NCBI GenBank assembly: GCA_002343075.1
Contig: DDRH01000007.1
Span: forward strand, 107,654-162,117
Length of the DNA: 54,464 nt
Reading direction: 5' to 3'
Origin: Phycisphaerales bacterium UBA2421
GTDB lineage: Bacteria > Planctomycetota > Phycisphaerae > Tepidisphaerales > Tepidisphaeraceae
The notes beneath the pieces are model-generated. The model had not been told where the DNA came from, did not search any database, and was given only the letters and a program-made list of their open reading frames with translations. Both the position numbers and the translations under genes were made by a program. This document shows positions 1-10,022 of this stretch, piece after piece; within the stretch, counting starts at the first letter, position 1, and the number at the start of each line of letters is the position of its first letter.

Positions 1-2
1 GA

Positions 3-2018
3 CTCAATGGTGTTCCTATCCGGCTCCGGGGTGTGAACTACCACATTACCTATCCCGGATTGGGCGAATCAGTCCCGCGGGAGAAGATTGCTCGCGACAT
101 TGAGTTGTTTCAGCAGGCGAATTTTAACGCGCTTCGATCGCGGCCGACTCCCCCCGCCGACTATGCCGAGCTTTGCGACGAGATGGGCATTTATACCACC
201 GTCGAGGCAATGATCTCGCTGATGATGTACGACGCCGGTCCGAAGAAAGACCACGGTGCCGACCCGGCGATCGCCGAAGGCCTGCGGCACCATGTTGCCA
301 CGATGATCGAAAGCCTCTACTCGCATCCGTCGATTCTCACCTGGGGGCTGGGCAACGAGTGTCCGTACTACGAATACTTTCAGACAGCGGCGCTGGGGAT
401 GCGTGTGGCCGATCCAACCCGCCCGCTGTTCTTCGGATCGGATGCCCGCCTGGGAGTGAGCATTCCCTTCATGGATATCAACGACGACCACTACCAGCGC
501 GATGGCGTCACCACCACCGCCGACCCAGGCAATGTGATCGGCAAGGGATGGGAATATCCGAAAGACCGGCCGAACATCTTCACCGAGTGGATGCACACGC
601 ACGTCAATAACCAAAAAGAAGTCGCGTACGACCCGGGCATCGACGATTTCTGGGGCTTCGTCGCCGAGGCGCACATCGAGTACATGCAGCGGACGCCCGA
701 ATACGTCGGCGGGTTTCTGTTTCTGGGCGCGCCGTATCGGGCGATCGGTGTCGATCAAATCTGGCGGGCGGTGTTTACCGATGACCGTCAGCCGTCAGAA
801 ATTTTCTGGCATGTGCAAAAGGCGCACTCGCCCGCGCGCGTGGCCGACCGAACCGGCGAGATGAACGCCGACGGCAAGACGGCGCGGTTCGCGGTCGAAA
901 ATCGCTATGACTTTACCAACCTGCGAAGCCTGAAGTGGATCTGGTCGCGCGGCGGCGACCGTGGCGAAGTGAGCATCGATCTGCCGGCGCAGCAAAGAGG
1001 ATTTATCGATGTGCCGTTCGACCCTGCCGGCGAGCCGACCGTGCTAGAAGCGACCGATAGTGCCGGGCGGATGATCGACAAATGGGCGCTGTCGATAAAA
1101 GCCGCCCCACCTGCCGCTGCTGCGCGAAAAGCGCAGCAGGAGAAGTGGGAGGTTAAGCAAGGCGAAACTCAGATCACGATCCATGTCGGCGATCGCACAT
1201 TGGCCATCGATGCCAAATCGGGGCTGTTGTCGTCGGCCCGCATCGGCGAGGCCGAGTTGCTCGCCGGTTCGCCCGGCTTGCTGGTGCTGCCGGCGCAGCT
1301 GTCGAAGTTCAAAGGCCAGCAGAAGCTGACACTGGTTAATCAAGCCGTCGGCTGGCAGGCGGAGAGCGTCAAGGTCGAACATGACAGCACGCGCGTCCGA
1401 GTCGTGGCTGCAGGGGGCTATACCCATGCACGCGGGTCGTTCGTCACTACCGTGCATCGAACCGGCGAAGTGGAGGTGGAGTATGACTTGACGTGGAACG
1501 ATGCGCCCTCGCCGACATTTAACTGCTTCAGTTGGGGCTTGGCGGTTCCGGTCAATGAGAGATTTGACACGCTTTTCTGGGATCGCCGATCGCAATGGAG
1601 CCATTACCCGGCGGGGCATATTGGAAGGGCGCAAGGCGAGGCAGCGGCTCGTCCGGTGAGCGATTCGCCCAACCCCTGGGCACAGGAACAGGTGGACGGG
1701 GTGACGCGCGACTTCCGCAGCACGCGGTTTTTTGTTCATCATGGAGGCCTTCGCGACGCTGGCGGGCGGGAGATACGCGTTCTGTCCGATGCAACCCAGC
1801 ACCTGCAGGCGGTCCCCCTGAACGGCGATTTGGGCGGCGAAATCTTCACCGCCGACCTGCACGGCCCGCGCAAGCCCGGTTTTCACCTGCACACCCTGCG
1901 ATTTCACAACGGCGGGACCGAGCCGCATCTGACCAAATCGCTGACTTTCGAAACCCTGCAGGTGAAAGCCGGCGCGCGCTTTCAGGACAAGGTGCGTCTG
2001 TCGATCGAAACGCCGTAA
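3..2018 (+). CDS. GH2-family glycoside hydrolase, 5' end outside window
   Basis: The reading frame is open to the left edge. It reads LNGVPIRLRGVNYH before the first GTG at 33, which is the usual entry into a GH2 TIM barrel, so the true start lies outside the window and the N-terminal sugar-binding and Ig-like domains are not visible. The probable acid/base Glu is in GNECPYYEYF (about residue 118) and the nucleophile Glu in FTEWMH (about residue 195). A long beta-rich C-terminal part follows. It is a clear paralogue of the GH2 at 5490-8405, sharing PTP..Y.E.CDE, AAGPKKDHG and VNDDHY..DG. A beta-galactosidase or glucuronidase type activity is likely; the exact substrate is not decidable. Confidence 0.88.
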   Translation, partial: LNGVPIRLRGVNYHITYPGLGESVPREKIARDIELFQQANFNALRSRPTPPADYAELCDEMGIYTTVEAMISLMMYDAGPKKDHGADPAIAEGLRHHVATMIESLYSHPSILTWGLGNECPYYEYFQTAALGMRVADPTRPLFFGSDARLGVSIPFMDINDDHYQRDGVTTTADPGNVIGKGWEYPKDRPNIFTEWMHTHVNNQKEVAYDPGIDDFWGFVAEAHIEYMQRTPEYVGGFLFLGAPYRAIGVDQIWRAVFTDDRQPSEIFWHVQKAHSPARVADRTGEMNADGKTARFAVENRYDFTNLRSLKWIWSRGGDRGEVSIDLPAQQRGFIDVPFDPAGEPTVLEATDSAGRMIDKWALSIKAAPPAAAARKAQQEKWEVKQGETQITIHVGDRTLAIDAKSGLLSSARIGEAELLAGSPGLLVLPAQLSKFKGQQKLTLVNQAVGWQAESVKVEHDSTRVRVVAAGGYTHARGSFVTTVHRTGEVEVEYDLTWNDAPSPTFNCFSWGLAVPVNERFDTLFWDRRSQWSHYPAGHIGRAQGEAAARPVSDSPNPWAQEQVDGVTRDFRSTRFFVHHGGLRDAGGREIRVLSDATQHLQAVPLNGDLGGEIFTADLHGPRKPGFHLHTLRFHNGGTEPHLTKSLTFETLQVKAGARFQDKVRLSIETP

Positions 2019-2246
2019 GCAAGCATCGGCACCGTCGAAGCGGGCAATCAATCACAAAATCGCTTGCGGTCAATCATGAGCGATGTCTCGATGTTGTTTG
2101 AGGCCTGCTTTTGCTGCAGAGAACAGGGAAAATGCGGATGAGAACCTTGGCCTGAACAATCGGCACGGGAGTTCCACAAGTAGTCACACAGGGACAAGCA
2201 ATGCCACAAAGCGCGGCTAGGCGCTCATCCGAAGCGTTGTAAATTC

Positions 2247-3173
2247 ATGGTGGCGGATCACTATCAATCTCGACTGGAGCATCTCATGACTGATTGTCGC
2301 TCATCGAACGAGGATTCGAACAAGACAAAACGCGCGTTCACCTTGGTGGAACTGCTGGTTGTCATCGGAATCATCGCGCTATTGATCTCAATTCTGCTCC
2401 CAACTTTGGGAAAAGTGCGCGCTACTGCCAACACGACCAAATGCCTGAGCAATCTGAGGCAGATCGCGACGGCTTACAATCTGTATCTCACGGAGTCGCG
2501 CGGAAAACCGATCGAAATCGTCAACGTCAACGGCGGCGGGTATGTGATGTTCGTGCTCAGCGAACGGAAGTTCTTGAACCTGCAGACCAATCCCGAGATT
2601 CAATTCTGCCCCGACGCGCGGGAAGAGAGCGCGAAGCCGCCTTCGGCGTACGGAACGAGCGGCAATGCCTCGCAGGCGCTGATTGGCTCGGTCGGTACGT
2701 CATGGTTTAGAAACTTCGATCCGAAGCTCGTCAGCCGGGGTAGCTACACTTACAACGGCTGGGTGATTTACAAGCAAGGCCAGGCCACATCAGGCGATCA
2801 GATTGAGAACCATTCAAACACCGCACCGAGGAAGGGTTTCTTTTTCAACACGATTGGAAAGGCCAGGCCAAGCTCCGAAGTTCCGCTGATCGGCGACGGG
2901 GTGTGGAGCGAAGCATTTGCACTAGAAAAAACGATACCTGCGCCAACCTCGAATGATCCGTTTGTAAAAGCCGTCGGACTTGGCGCCAGCTCCGACGATT
3001 CTGACGGCCAGATTAACCGGTACTATCTTTCTCGCCATAGTAAGGGGATGAACATGGTGTTCGTCGACGGCCACGGTGAGCGCATCGACAACCTTCGGCA
3101 CCTGTGGCGGATGCGCCATCACGCGATCTGGGACAAAGCCCGCGTTCCGGCGGAAGTGCGCGATCGGTGGTAA
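2247..3173 (+). CDS. Prepilin-type N-terminal cleavage/methylation domain protein (H-X9-DG type)
   Basis: The N-terminus has a class III signal: a basic stretch KTKR, then A|FTLVELLVV and a roughly 20-residue hydrophobic helix ending ILLPTLGKVR. The residue before the cleavage site is Ala rather than the usual Gly. The C-terminus has HSKGMNMVFVDG, the H-X9-DG motif typical of the very large planctomycete family of pseudopilin-like proteins. The middle is a globular beta-rich region. ATG codons at 2247 and 2286 are both possible starts; the later one (MTDCRSS) gives a more typical leader. It sits between glycoside hydrolase genes, as such proteins often do in planctomycetes. Its role is unknown; a surface or type II secretion-like pseudopilin is the family expectation. 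Confidence 0.85.
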   Translation: MVADHYQSRLEHLMTDCRSSNEDSNKTKRAFTLVELLVVIGIIALLISILLPTLGKVRATANTTKCLSNLRQIATAYNLYLTESRGKPIEIVNVNGGGYVMFVLSERKFLNLQTNPEIQFCPDAREESAKPPSAYGTSGNASQALIGSVGTSWFRNFDPKLVSRGSYTYNGWVIYKQGQATSGDQIENHSNTAPRKGFFFNTIGKARPSSEVPLIGDGVWSEAFALEKTIPAPTSNDPFVKAVGLGASSDDSDGQINRYYLSRHSKGMNMVFVDGHGERIDNLRHLWRMRHHAIWDKARVPAEVRDRW

Positions 3174-3213
3174 TTCTGCAGCGTCTCTCGACGCCGAACG
3201 TAAAGGTCACCCA

Positions 3214-5493
3214 TTGAGCGCGCCCGCAGAAGAAGCATCGCAGCAGGTGGACTGGTCCGCCGAATGGATCGCACCCAAGGCCCCGGTGTTGCCCGGACAG
3301 TGGGTGTGTTTCCGCAAAAGGTTCAAAGTCACCGCCGCAATTGTTTCGCCGCGCGTTCGCATCGCCTGCGACAGCAAATACTGGCTCTGGATCAATGGCA
3401 AGAACTTCGCCTTCGAGGGCCAACTCAAGCGGGGCCCAAACCCAAGCGACACTTATTTTGACGAGCTTGATTTGCCTACGTCGATCGGACACGGCGAGAA
3501 TGTGATTAGCCTGTTGGTCTGGTATTTCGGCCGGCACGGCTTCGCGCATCAATCCAGCGGGAAATGTGGGCTGGTGTTTGAGTTGTTCGATCGCGATCGG
3601 CCACTCATTCGGTCCGACCGGTCATGGCGCGCGATGCTGCACCCTGCCTACGGCTGCGGCGATGAGCCTGTGCCGAATTTTCGACTGGCTGAGTCCAACA
3701 TCTGCTTCGACGCCCGCAAAGAACCGCTCGGCTGGCGCGATCTGCGGTTTGATGACTTTAACTGGCCGCTTGCACAGGAATTCGGTCGTCCGCCGGCGGC
3801 ACCGTGGAACCGGCTGGTCCGCCGGCCGATACCGATGTGGCGCGATGAGGGCCTTGTCGCTTATGACGACGCGCCGGTCGTTCCGTTCGTCAGCGACGGC
3901 CAACCGATCATCTGCAAGCTGCCAGGCAACATTCATGTCACCCCTGAATTGGATATCAACGCGTCGGCCGGCACGCACATCGACATTCGCACAGACAACT
4001 ACACCGGCGGCGGGGCCAACAACGTTCGGGCCGAATATGTCTCGCGCGCCGGTCGACAGAGCTACGAATCGCTCGGCTGGATGAACGGCCACGAGGTTCA
4101 CTACCGCATTCCCGCGGGCGTCACGGTGCATGGCTTGCGGTATCGCCGCACAAGCTACAACACCCAGTGGCTCGGCGCGTTCGACTGCGACCATCCACCG
4201 TTGGTTTCGCTCTGGAAGAAATCGATTCGTACGCTCGACGTCTGTATGCGCGATTCTTTCATGGATTGTCCCGATCGCGAGCGCGCCCAGTGGTGGGGCG
4301 ATGTGGTGATCCAATCGACGTCGGCCGCCTACGCGTGCGACGCACAGACTGCGCCGTTGCTCACACGCAAGGGCATTATCGAATTGTTCGGCTGGCAGAA
4401 GGCCGACGGCGCACTCTATTCGCCGATCCCCGCGGGCATTCCCGACGCGCTGCAGGACGAGTCGGCCGGCTGCTGGGACAAGGAAATCCCGTCACAGATG
4501 CTGGCCAGCATCGGTTTGTATGGATTGTGGGCCTATTACGAGCAAACCGGCGACCGCGAGATCATCGCCGAGGTGTTTCCCGGGGTGTTGAGCTACCTCG
4601 CTCAGTGGCACTTCGACGAAAAGACCGGCCTGGTCGAAGAGCGACACGGCGGGTGGAATTGGGTCGACTGGGGGTCGAACGTAGACAGCCTTGTGTGCGT
4701 TAACGCCTGGTATGCACTGGCTTTACGCGGCGTGATCAACATGGCGCGTCTGCTGGAGCGCAGCCACGACGCATCTCTTTTCGCGGTTCGGTTGGAACGA
4801 ATGCACGTCGGGTTTAACGCTGCATTCTGGAACGGCGAACATTACATGGGCACGCCGCTGCCCACCCCCGACGATCGCGCCGCAGCGATGGCGGTGCTGG
4901 CGGGGTTTGTCGATCAGGCGAAGCGCGACTCGATTCTGGCCCTGCTGGCACGGGAACGCCACGCCGGACCGTACATGGAAAAGTACATCGTCGAGGCACT
5001 GTTTCAGCTCCGCCAACCGGCACTGGCGTTGCAGCGGTTGATGTCACGCTACGCCGAGCAGATCGCTGCCCCGACCACAACGCTTTGGGAGGGCTGGAGC
5101 GTTCGAGACGCCACCTGGGGCGGCGGCACATACAACCATGCCTGGTCGGCGGGGTCGATTGCGCTGTTGCAGCAATACGTCGCCGGTATCACGCCGGTCG
5201 AGCCAGCCTTCCGGCGCTTTGCGGTCCGGCCGCAACTGGCGCACCTGAGCCGGGTCGCCAGCGTTGTGCCGACGCGCTTTGGCTTGATTCGGCTCATCAT
5301 CGATGCCGATGAACGCCAGTTAACGCTCGAAGTGCCTCCGGAATGCCAGGCTGATCTGACGGCGCCCGGCGGAGAAACCATCAAGCTCGGGGCTGGCATT
5401 CACCACATTGTCTTCGATACCGGAGCCAGCCAAGAGGAACTCGCATGGACTGCCGATTCGGCTCAAGAGAGCGATACTACGCGATTGCCGTGA
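3214..5493 (+). CDS. Alpha-L-rhamnosidase-like protein (GH78)
   Basis: About 759 residues from a TTG start at 3214, which has AAAGG about 9 nt upstream. The frame is open further left but overlaps the preceding gene. The GH78 six-hairpin domain is marked by DSFMDCPDRERAQWWGD, the family's acidic general-acid motif, and by TTLWEGW and GGTYNHAWSAGSIALLQQYVAGI near the C-terminus. The N-terminal half holds beta-sandwich domains. No signal peptide is seen from this start. It would remove terminal alpha-L-rhamnose from glycans. It overlaps the next GH2 gene through a GTGA junction, so the two are probably translationally coupled. Confidence 0.88.
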   Translation: MSAPAEEASQQVDWSAEWIAPKAPVLPGQWVCFRKRFKVTAAIVSPRVRIACDSKYWLWINGKNFAFEGQLKRGPNPSDTYFDELDLPTSIGHGENVISLLVWYFGRHGFAHQSSGKCGLVFELFDRDRPLIRSDRSWRAMLHPAYGCGDEPVPNFRLAESNICFDARKEPLGWRDLRFDDFNWPLAQEFGRPPAAPWNRLVRRPIPMWRDEGLVAYDDAPVVPFVSDGQPIICKLPGNIHVTPELDINASAGTHIDIRTDNYTGGGANNVRAEYVSRAGRQSYESLGWMNGHEVHYRIPAGVTVHGLRYRRTSYNTQWLGAFDCDHPPLVSLWKKSIRTLDVCMRDSFMDCPDRERAQWWGDVVIQSTSAAYACDAQTAPLLTRKGIIELFGWQKADGALYSPIPAGIPDALQDESAGCWDKEIPSQMLASIGLYGLWAYYEQTGDREIIAEVFPGVLSYLAQWHFDEKTGLVEERHGGWNWVDWGSNVDSLVCVNAWYALALRGVINMARLLERSHDASLFAVRLERMHVGFNAAFWNGEHYMGTPLPTPDDRAAAMAVLAGFVDQAKRDSILALLARERHAGPYMEKYIVEALFQLRQPALALQRLMSRYAEQIAAPTTTLWEGWSVRDATWGGGTYNHAWSAGSIALLQQYVAGITPVEPAFRRFAVRPQLAHLSRVASVVPTRFGLIRLIIDADERQLTLEVPPECQADLTAPGGETIKLGAGIHHIVFDTGASQEELAWTADSAQESDTTRLP

Positions 5494-8405
5494 TACGCGT
5501 GCTGCTGCTGGCGGCAATTGTGTCGATGCAGACCGCAGCGGCAGCGGGAGGCCCGTGGCCGTCAGTCCGGCTTACGCCTCCGGTCGCGGATGTGGCTGGG
5601 CTGACTCCTCATACCATCAACCTCGACGGCGAGTGGCTGTTTCTACCCGAGACGCCCGTGCCCTATCGCGGTAACGTCGGCGACCCGGCCAACTGGAAAC
5701 GCGTCACCTTGCCGGGCCACTACGCGCTGCAGGGCTATCCCGAACGCCTGAAAAAAGCCGGGGAATCTGTGGCCTACGGCAAGCTCGTCGATATCCCGGC
5801 TAAGTGGAGGGACCATGTAATCGTCCTGCGCTTCGGTTCGCTCGATGGCCTGAGTCGGCTGTGGGTGAACGGGGTTCCGGTGGGATCGAGCGATAGCGCC
5901 TTCATGCCGGTCGAATTCGATATCACCGATCAAATCAGGCCGGGCGAGAAAAACGGCATCGCGGTCACAGTCGAATGGTCGCCGCTCACGCACTGGTTCG
6001 AGCGCGAAATGGGGGGCATTGGGCGGTCGATCACCCTCATGGCGTTGCCGAGGACACACATCTCCCGATTGCACGTCGATAGCACCTGGCAGCCCGGCGG
6101 ACACGGGCTGGCGAAGGCGTTGGTCACGGTTGATCACCGGGCCGATGTCGCTCAACCATTTTCACTCCGTCTCCGTGTAATGGACGGCAATGCAGCCGCG
6201 CTGGTGACTGAGGAAACGCGAGAACTGATGCTGGCCCCGGGCCGGAACGAACATGTCATTGAACTTCCGGTGATGCACGCTCTACCCTGGTCGCATGAGA
6301 AACCCGCACTTTACATTCTACAGGTAGACCTTGTTCGAGATCGCAAGAGCTTCATGACGGCACATCGCAGATTCGGATTTCGATCGATCGAAATCGACGG
6401 CCCGCGCCTGAAATTCAACGGGCAGACGTTGAAGCTGCAGGGCGCGAACTATCACCTGACCCATCAAGGGTATGGCCATTTCCCGCCTAAAGAGTTGATT
6501 CGAAGAGACATCGAGCTGATGCGCGACATGAATCTGACGATCTTGCGCTCGTGGCCAACGCCCTATGAGGATTATCTGGAAGCCTGTGACGAACTGGGTA
6601 TGTTTACCACGGTCGAAGTGCCGATGAATCTGATGATCTACGCCGCCGGGCCGCGGAAAGATCATGGCAACGATCCATCGCTGGAGCCGGGCGTGGCGCT
6701 GCTAGCGGCACGGATGCTGGAGGCGTTTCGCTCGCACCCATCGGTCCTGTTGTGGGGGGTTGCCAATGAATCCCCGTATTACCCTTACTTTCAGCGCGCC
6801 GCCGAGGGTATTCGAGAGTCAGATGCCTCTCGGCCGGTGTTCTTTGGGAGCGACAACCGAATCGGCATCGGGATTCCCGGCGTGCAGGTCAATGACGACC
6901 ACTATCCCCGCGACGGCCGCACGAGCTATGCGGATCTCGGCGCGATTAAAGGCCCGGGTTGGGAGATTCCCGGAGATCGACCAATCATCTTCAGCGAGTG
7001 GTGCCATGTAAATGTAAACAACACTGCTGAACTGGAATTCGACGCCGGCATTGATGATCACTGGGGATACATGGCCGAAGCGCATCGACGCTGGGCGGAT
7101 GCGACACCGCAGGTTCTGGCTGGTTTCATCTTCAAGGCCGCGCCGTTTCGTGGGGTGGGAAACACGCATCCCTGGCGCGGGCTGTTCGAAGATGATCGAC
7201 GCGCAAACGCCTACACCTGGCACACGTTTAAATCATGTTCGCCCCTGCGACTCGGCCCCGGCTCAACTTCAATCGATGTTCAGGGTGGGCAAACACGCTT
7301 CGAGTTGGAAAGCCACCTTATGTTCACCTCACTCGAAGAAACATCCTGGATATGGTCGCGCGGCGGTGAAACGGGCACCGTCAACGTGAGTGGGTTGCCC
7401 GGCCAGCGCGCAAGCGTCACGATCCCCGTCACCCCCAATACTGAAGCCCCGCTGAGGGTAAGGGCATACAGCCCGCGCGGATTTCTCCTGAACACGTTCG
7501 AGTTCAAAGTTGCTTCGCCGCGCAGTGATTCGCTTCCGTTTCCAGCGCCGGAGGTCAGCGAGACCGCAGACAGCTATCAGATCAAACTGGGAAACGTTAC
7601 CTTCATACTCGACCGCAAACTGGGGCAGATCAGCGCACAAGACGAATCGGGTGTCTGCCTAATGGAAGGCGGGCCTTTCTTGGTTGCCCGGCCATGCCAG
7701 ACGCAAGCTCGGAAGAAACTGGAACGTGGCATTGCTAACCTGGCGGCCAACTGGCGACCGCAGTCCGTCGACCGCCTGCTCAATGCGCCGGCGACGTTTA
7801 ACATTGCAGGCGAGTATGATGGGTTTAGCGGACAGTTTGGGGTTCGATTTGATAAGCATGGCGTACACATCGCATACGATTTCACCGCGACCCTTGGCGA
7901 GGAGTCACTGGACATGTTTATGACCGGGATTGGCTTCGATCTGCCTTCAAGGCTCGACATGTTGAAGTGGGAGCGTGACGCCCTGTGGACCGACTATCCC
8001 GACGAACATCCCGGGCGGCCAAAAGGCACTGCCTCCGCACGGGGCGATCGGCTCCGGGACTATGGTAATGGTACAACGCAGCCAGCCCTGCCTTGGTCAC
8101 AGGAGATCGTCCGCGGGGCTACGCGCGACTTTTGCTCGACGCGAATGCACTTCCGTCGGGCCGGGTTGTTTGACGACTCGGAAGAAGGTGTTGAGGTGGT
8201 TTCCAGTGGCAAACAGCACCTTTTCGCATTTCCGCGGGATCCGAACGAGCTGTCAGCAGGCTTCTCGCTGTATGTGCTGGATCATTACAACGGCGGGTCA
8301 GAACTTCATATGAGAAAGTCGCTGCGAATGGACCCGCTACAGATTCAGTCAGGTTCGCGCCTTCGGGGTGGGGCGGCGTTGCGACTGTTGAGCCGCACAG
8401 ATTGA
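5490..8405 (+). CDS. Secreted GH2-family glycoside hydrolase
   Basis: 971 residues from a GTG at 5490 that overlaps the stop of the rhamnosidase gene (GTGA). This start gives a clean signal peptide, MIRVLLLAAIVSMQTAAAAG; the longer frame from 5445 would bury it. Order: jelly-roll sugar-binding domain (about 40-200), Ig-like domain (200-300), TIM barrel from about residue 306 (LKFNGQTLKLQGANYH), then a long beta-rich tail. The acid/base Glu is in ANESPYYPYF (about 425) and the nucleophile in FSEWCH (about 501). It is a paralogue of the gene at the left edge. It is likely an exo-acting beta-galactosidase or glucuronidase working with the rhamnosidase, GH43 and sulfatase nearby. Confidence 0.9.
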   Translation: MIRVLLLAAIVSMQTAAAAGGPWPSVRLTPPVADVAGLTPHTINLDGEWLFLPETPVPYRGNVGDPANWKRVTLPGHYALQGYPERLKKAGESVAYGKLVDIPAKWRDHVIVLRFGSLDGLSRLWVNGVPVGSSDSAFMPVEFDITDQIRPGEKNGIAVTVEWSPLTHWFEREMGGIGRSITLMALPRTHISRLHVDSTWQPGGHGLAKALVTVDHRADVAQPFSLRLRVMDGNAAALVTEETRELMLAPGRNEHVIELPVMHALPWSHEKPALYILQVDLVRDRKSFMTAHRRFGFRSIEIDGPRLKFNGQTLKLQGANYHLTHQGYGHFPPKELIRRDIELMRDMNLTILRSWPTPYEDYLEACDELGMFTTVEVPMNLMIYAAGPRKDHGNDPSLEPGVALLAARMLEAFRSHPSVLLWGVANESPYYPYFQRAAEGIRESDASRPVFFGSDNRIGIGIPGVQVNDDHYPRDGRTSYADLGAIKGPGWEIPGDRPIIFSEWCHVNVNNTAELEFDAGIDDHWGYMAEAHRRWADATPQVLAGFIFKAAPFRGVGNTHPWRGLFEDDRRANAYTWHTFKSCSPLRLGPGSTSIDVQGGQTRFELESHLMFTSLEETSWIWSRGGETGTVNVSGLPGQRASVTIPVTPNTEAPLRVRAYSPRGFLLNTFEFKVASPRSDSLPFPAPEVSETADSYQIKLGNVTFILDRKLGQISAQDESGVCLMEGGPFLVARPCQTQARKKLERGIANLAANWRPQSVDRLLNAPATFNIAGEYDGFSGQFGVRFDKHGVHIAYDFTATLGEESLDMFMTGIGFDLPSRLDMLKWERDALWTDYPDEHPGRPKGTASARGDRLRDYGNGTTQPALPWSQEIVRGATRDFCSTRMHFRRAGLFDDSEEGVEVVSSGKQHLFAFPRDPNELSAGFSLYVLDHYNGGSELHMRKSLRMDPLQIQSGSRLRGGAALRLLSRTD

Positions 8406-8427
8406 ACAAGATTGACGATCGATCGCC

Positions 8428-10005
8428 ATGGAACAACTCGCCAAATCATCATCAACAGATCGCGCAGCGGCACCGTCGGCTGGCAAGCCGCTTTCGATCG
8501 GCACCAAACTGTCGGCTGGCGCGGGCGAGTCGGTGATCAACCTTGGCGTGAACATGCCGAAGGAGTTCGGCTTCGTCATTTACAACCTGACGTTGGGAGT
8601 GAATGCGGTTCTGTTAGGATTCGTTCTGGCGATTCCGCGCTTGTGGGATGCGATCAGTGATCCGCTGATGGGGTCGATCTCCGACAACACCAAAAGCCGG
8701 TGGGGCCGACGAAAGCCGTACATGCTCTTAGGTGGCATTCTGTCTGCCCTACTGATGGCGGCGATCTGCATCCCGCCGTCGTTCTTGTTTAGTTGGTTCA
8801 GCACGGCGAACAAAGTCGGCATTCTCGGCTACCACTTCTCCGCTGCCGAGTGGGCTGCGGCATTTTACTTCGTTCTAATCTCGATCCTCTTCTACACCGC
8901 GTTGACTGTTTTTTCAGTGCCCTATGGCGCGCTAACTCTTGAACTCACCAGCGATTACGGCGAGCGCACCCGGCTTATGTCCTTCCGCACGGCGTTCACC
9001 TATGTTTCGGGGATCATGCTCGGGTGGATGCTGTACGCCACCAAGTGGCAGGTGTGGACCGACATCGCCGAGCGCAACGGCGCTGCCGATCCGATTAAGC
9101 AGGGTGAACTTTATGGCACCTGGGTTGTCGGCGGGTTTGCGGCATTGGTGCTCCTCCTGGCAAGCTTGATTCCCACTTTCTTCCTCAAAGAAGTGGCGAT
9201 AGCGAACCCGGTTTCCAAGCCCCGGCCGCAAAAGACTAAGAAAATGCCGATGCTGGAAACCCTTCGGCAGACGATTTCCATGCCGACATTCATTTTGATT
9301 GTGCTGGCCTACACGACGGCGTTCTTTGGCATCATCCTCGTGATTCACCTTGGACAATACATCAACATCTTCTACACGCACGACGGTGACAAGAAGCTCG
9401 GTCTTCTCGCCCAAGCCTGGGCGAACACCTTCAAGCCCGCCGCCGGGCTGCTCACTGTTTTTGCGCTCAATCGACTGGCCCATCGCGTTGAGAAGAAGAT
9501 CGCGTGGAGCGCGTGCCTGAGCATCTCGCTGACCGGCGCGATTCTCACCTGGTTCATGTATTCACCGGAGCTTAAAGCCTGGGAACCGAATTTCTTCGGC
9601 ATCTCGCTTTACCTCCATCCGATGATCATCCCGTTCTGTTTGCTGTTCCCGGGTCTGGCGGCGACGCTGATGATGAGCTACTCGATGATCGCCGACGTCT
9701 GCGACATCGATCAACTCCGCTCCGGCCGGCGCCGCGAAGGCATGTACTGGGCGGTCTTCAATTTCGTGCAGAAACTGGCGTTGTCGGTGGCGCTTCTGAT
9801 GACGGGCTTCACGCTCTCGATTGCCGCTTTTGACCAGAACAGCATCAAGCAATCAGCGGAGACAATTTTTTCAATGCGGCTATGGTTCACGCTCACGCTC
9901 ATCGTCTCGATTGCGGCGGCGATTGTGCTGGTGCTATGCGTCCCCATCAGTCGCAGTCGGCTGGCCGCGGTACATGCGGAATTGGCGAAGCGCGGATTGA
10001 ATTGA
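8428..10005 (+). CDS. GPH-family sugar:cation symporter (MFS)
   Basis: 525 residues with about 12 hydrophobic segments. The motif LWDAISDPLMGSISDNTKSR, followed by WGRRKPYMLLGG, is diagnostic for the glycoside-pentoside-hexuronide:cation symporters (MelB/XylP type). DQLRSGRRREGMYWAVFNFVQK near the C-terminus is the second conserved loop of that family. It lies 22 nt after the GH2 gene and just before the isomerase gene, so it probably imports the mono- or oligosaccharide released by the hydrolases in co-transport with H+ or Na+. The substrate cannot be read from sequence. Confidence 0.9.
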   Translation: MEQLAKSSSTDRAAAPSAGKPLSIGTKLSAGAGESVINLGVNMPKEFGFVIYNLTLGVNAVLLGFVLAIPRLWDAISDPLMGSISDNTKSRWGRRKPYMLLGGILSALLMAAICIPPSFLFSWFSTANKVGILGYHFSAAEWAAAFYFVLISILFYTALTVFSVPYGALTLELTSDYGERTRLMSFRTAFTYVSGIMLGWMLYATKWQVWTDIAERNGAADPIKQGELYGTWVVGGFAALVLLLASLIPTFFLKEVAIANPVSKPRPQKTKKMPMLETLRQTISMPTFILIVLAYTTAFFGIILVIHLGQYINIFYTHDGDKKLGLLAQAWANTFKPAAGLLTVFALNRLAHRVEKKIAWSACLSISLTGAILTWFMYSPELKAWEPNFFGISLYLHPMIIPFCLLFPGLAATLMMSYSMIADVCDIDQLRSGRRREGMYWAVFNFVQKLALSVALLMTGFTLSIAAFDQNSIKQSAETIFSMRLWFTLTLIVSIAAAIVLVLCVPISRSRLAAVHAELAKRGLN

Positions 10006-10022
10006 GTGGACGGGAGATCAGG